The notes beneath the pieces are model-generated. The model made no database searches, was not told where the DNA came from, and saw nothing but the letters and a program-made list of their open reading frames with translations. Of a stretch of DNA of 5,508 bases, positions 4,890-5,508 are shown in pieces. Made by a program: the position numbers and the translations under genes. This DNA is from an uncultured Clostridia bacterium (GTDB taxonomy: Bacteria; Bacillota; Clostridia; Oscillospirales; Oscillospiraceae), in NCBI GenBank assembly GCA_945918815.1, contig CAMEIU010000142.1:1-5508 (forward strand). Direction: 5' to 3'. Position 1 is the stretch's first letter; each line of letters starts with the position of its first letter.

Positions 4890-5204
4890 TCAGCTCTGCT
4901 TCTTCGCCGCGATTTTGTCCAGGCGGGTGTTGCGGAGCCACAGGAGCATGTCGATGGTGATCTCCAAAATGTTCAGCACGTAGAAGAACCAGCTGAGATA
5001 GAACAGCCAGCCCAAGGGTGCGCCGGCCGCCGCGTTCCACAGCATGAACTTCCGGATGATGCCGAAGACATAGCCGACCCAGATGAAAAACTCAAACAGC
5101 AGGCTTTTTCCCTTGGCGGTCCGGGAGACCCAGGATTTCCGAATGGAAATGGGCCAGGACAGGCCAAAGCAGAGGATCATTAAGGCTTCCAGTAAATCTG
5201 TCAT
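4890..5204 (-). CDS. Small three-helix membrane protein, SemiSWEET/PQ-loop-like
   Basis: This 104-residue membrane protein has three hydrophobic segments (about 4-22, 35-54 and 65-90) and a basic tail RLDKIAAKKQS. The arrangement FGLSWPISIRKSWVSRTAKGKSLLFEFF (13-40) parallels the SemiSWEET layout: a PQ-containing first helix, then a T/S-K-G-x-S loop before helix two. Here PQ is replaced by P18-I19, and the loop reads SRTAKGKS (27-34). SemiSWEETs are half-transporters for sugars that dimerise. Whether this protein transports anything is unknown, and similar small clostridial proteins are generally left hypothetical. The ATG at 5204 follows GGAG with a five-base gap. It lies 24 bases downstream of the fumarase-like gene and upstream of their shared terminator, so it is probably the last gene of that operon. 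Confidence 0.8.
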   Translation of the reverse strand: MTDLLEALMILCFGLSWPISIRKSWVSRTAKGKSLLFEFFIWVGYVFGIIRKFMLWNAAAGAPLGWLFYLSWFFYVLNILEITIDMLLWLRNTRLDKIAAKKQS

Positions 5205-5228
5205 GTTCTCTCCATCTCTTTTCTCTGT

Positions 5229-5508
5229 TTATTTATTTGCCAGGTAGGCGGCCCGGCCTTCTTCATAGAGGTTCCGGCCCTCTGCGTCGATGATGACCAC
5301 CAGGGGCATGTCCTCCACATAGAGCTTCCGCAGGGCTTCGGCCCCCAGGTCTTCATAGGCGATCAGCTCGGCCTTCTTGATGCACTTGGCCAGCAGGGCG
5401 CCCGCGCCGCCGATGGCGCCGAAATAGACGCCGGAATATTGCTTCATGGCCTCCACCACTTCCGGCAGCCGTGCGCCCTTGCCGATCATGCCCCGGGCCC
5501 CGACGGAC
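5229..5508 (-). CDS. Class I fumarate hydratase / L(+)-tartrate dehydratase beta subunit, C-terminal part (partial)
   Basis: The reading frame is open to the window edge, beginning SVGARGMIGKGARLPEVVEA, and ends at TAA (5231-5229). About 92 residues are present of a protein usually near 180-200. They match the C-terminal domain of iron-sulfur hydro-lyases (Fe-S_hydro-C): GMIGKG, VYFGAIGGAGALLAKCIKKAELIAYEDLGAEAL, then the ending VEDMPLVVIIDAEGRNLYEEG. The enzyme interconverts fumarate and malate (or dehydrates tartrate) using a 4Fe-4S cluster held mainly by the alpha subunit, whose gene would lie further along the minus strand, outside the window. Oxygen-labile two-subunit fumarases fit an anaerobe. 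Fumarase and tartrate dehydratase beta subunits cannot be separated from this fragment; fumarase is the more likely. An internal ATG at 5489 is not the start. Confidence 0.9.
   Translation of the reverse strand, partial: SVGARGMIGKGARLPEVVEAMKQYSGVYFGAIGGAGALLAKCIKKAELIAYEDLGAEALRKLYVEDMPLVVIIDAEGRNLYEEGRAAYLANK

Overview
The window looks like chromosomal DNA of a moderately GC-rich anaerobic Firmicute, most likely a gut Clostridia/Oscillospiraceae-type bacterium. This is inferred from several things: the Gram-positive style of the 5S rRNA tail, AGGAGG-type ribosome binding sites with GTG/TTG starts, a PadR-DUF2812 pair, a two-subunit iron-sulfur fumarase, and palindromic intergenic repeats of the kind common in that group. 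No species can be named from the sequence alone.

Layout. Bases 1-56 are the 3' end of a 5S rRNA, so the window starts at the end of an rRNA operon. It is followed by a near-perfect terminator (54-98), a patch of degenerate ~20-bp repeats (101-166) and a second terminator (176-206). A consensus promoter (336-364), overlapped by dyad symmetries, drives a two-gene unit: a PadR-family repressor (397-720) and a DUF2812 membrane-anchored protein (717-1304) that overlap by ATGA. Convergent to it is a histidine-phosphatase (GpmB/CobC-like) gene on the minus strand (1323-1916). That gene diverges from an MFS transporter (2071-3273), whose stop overlaps the TTG start of an M20-family metallopeptidase (3270-4406). 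The transporter and peptidase have one good promoter and are probably translationally coupled, which suggests uptake plus intracellular hydrolysis of a peptide or acyl/amino-acid conjugate.

Bases 4407-4889 carry no credible gene. They hold a ~267-bp MITE-like palindromic element (4502-4768) with 14-bp exact terminal inverted repeats, tandem heptamers TTGACAA/TTGTCAA in its arms, and a separate GC-rich 29-bp-arm hairpin at its centre. A 14-bp perfect hairpin (4815-4848) then ends the minus-strand transcription unit at the right edge. That unit encodes the C-terminal part of a class I fumarase/tartrate dehydratase beta subunit (5229 to the edge) and, 24 bp downstream, a 104-residue three-helix membrane protein (4890-5204) that resembles a SemiSWEET/PQ-loop protein but has PI where PQ would stand.

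Most of the window is ordinary housekeeping or accessory sequence. The points most worth a second look are the composite palindromic element, the SemiSWEET-like protein beside fumarase, and the self-contained PadR-DUF2812 module just behind the rRNA operon. I see no defence system, CRISPR array, intact insertion sequence or clearly undescribed multi-gene system.
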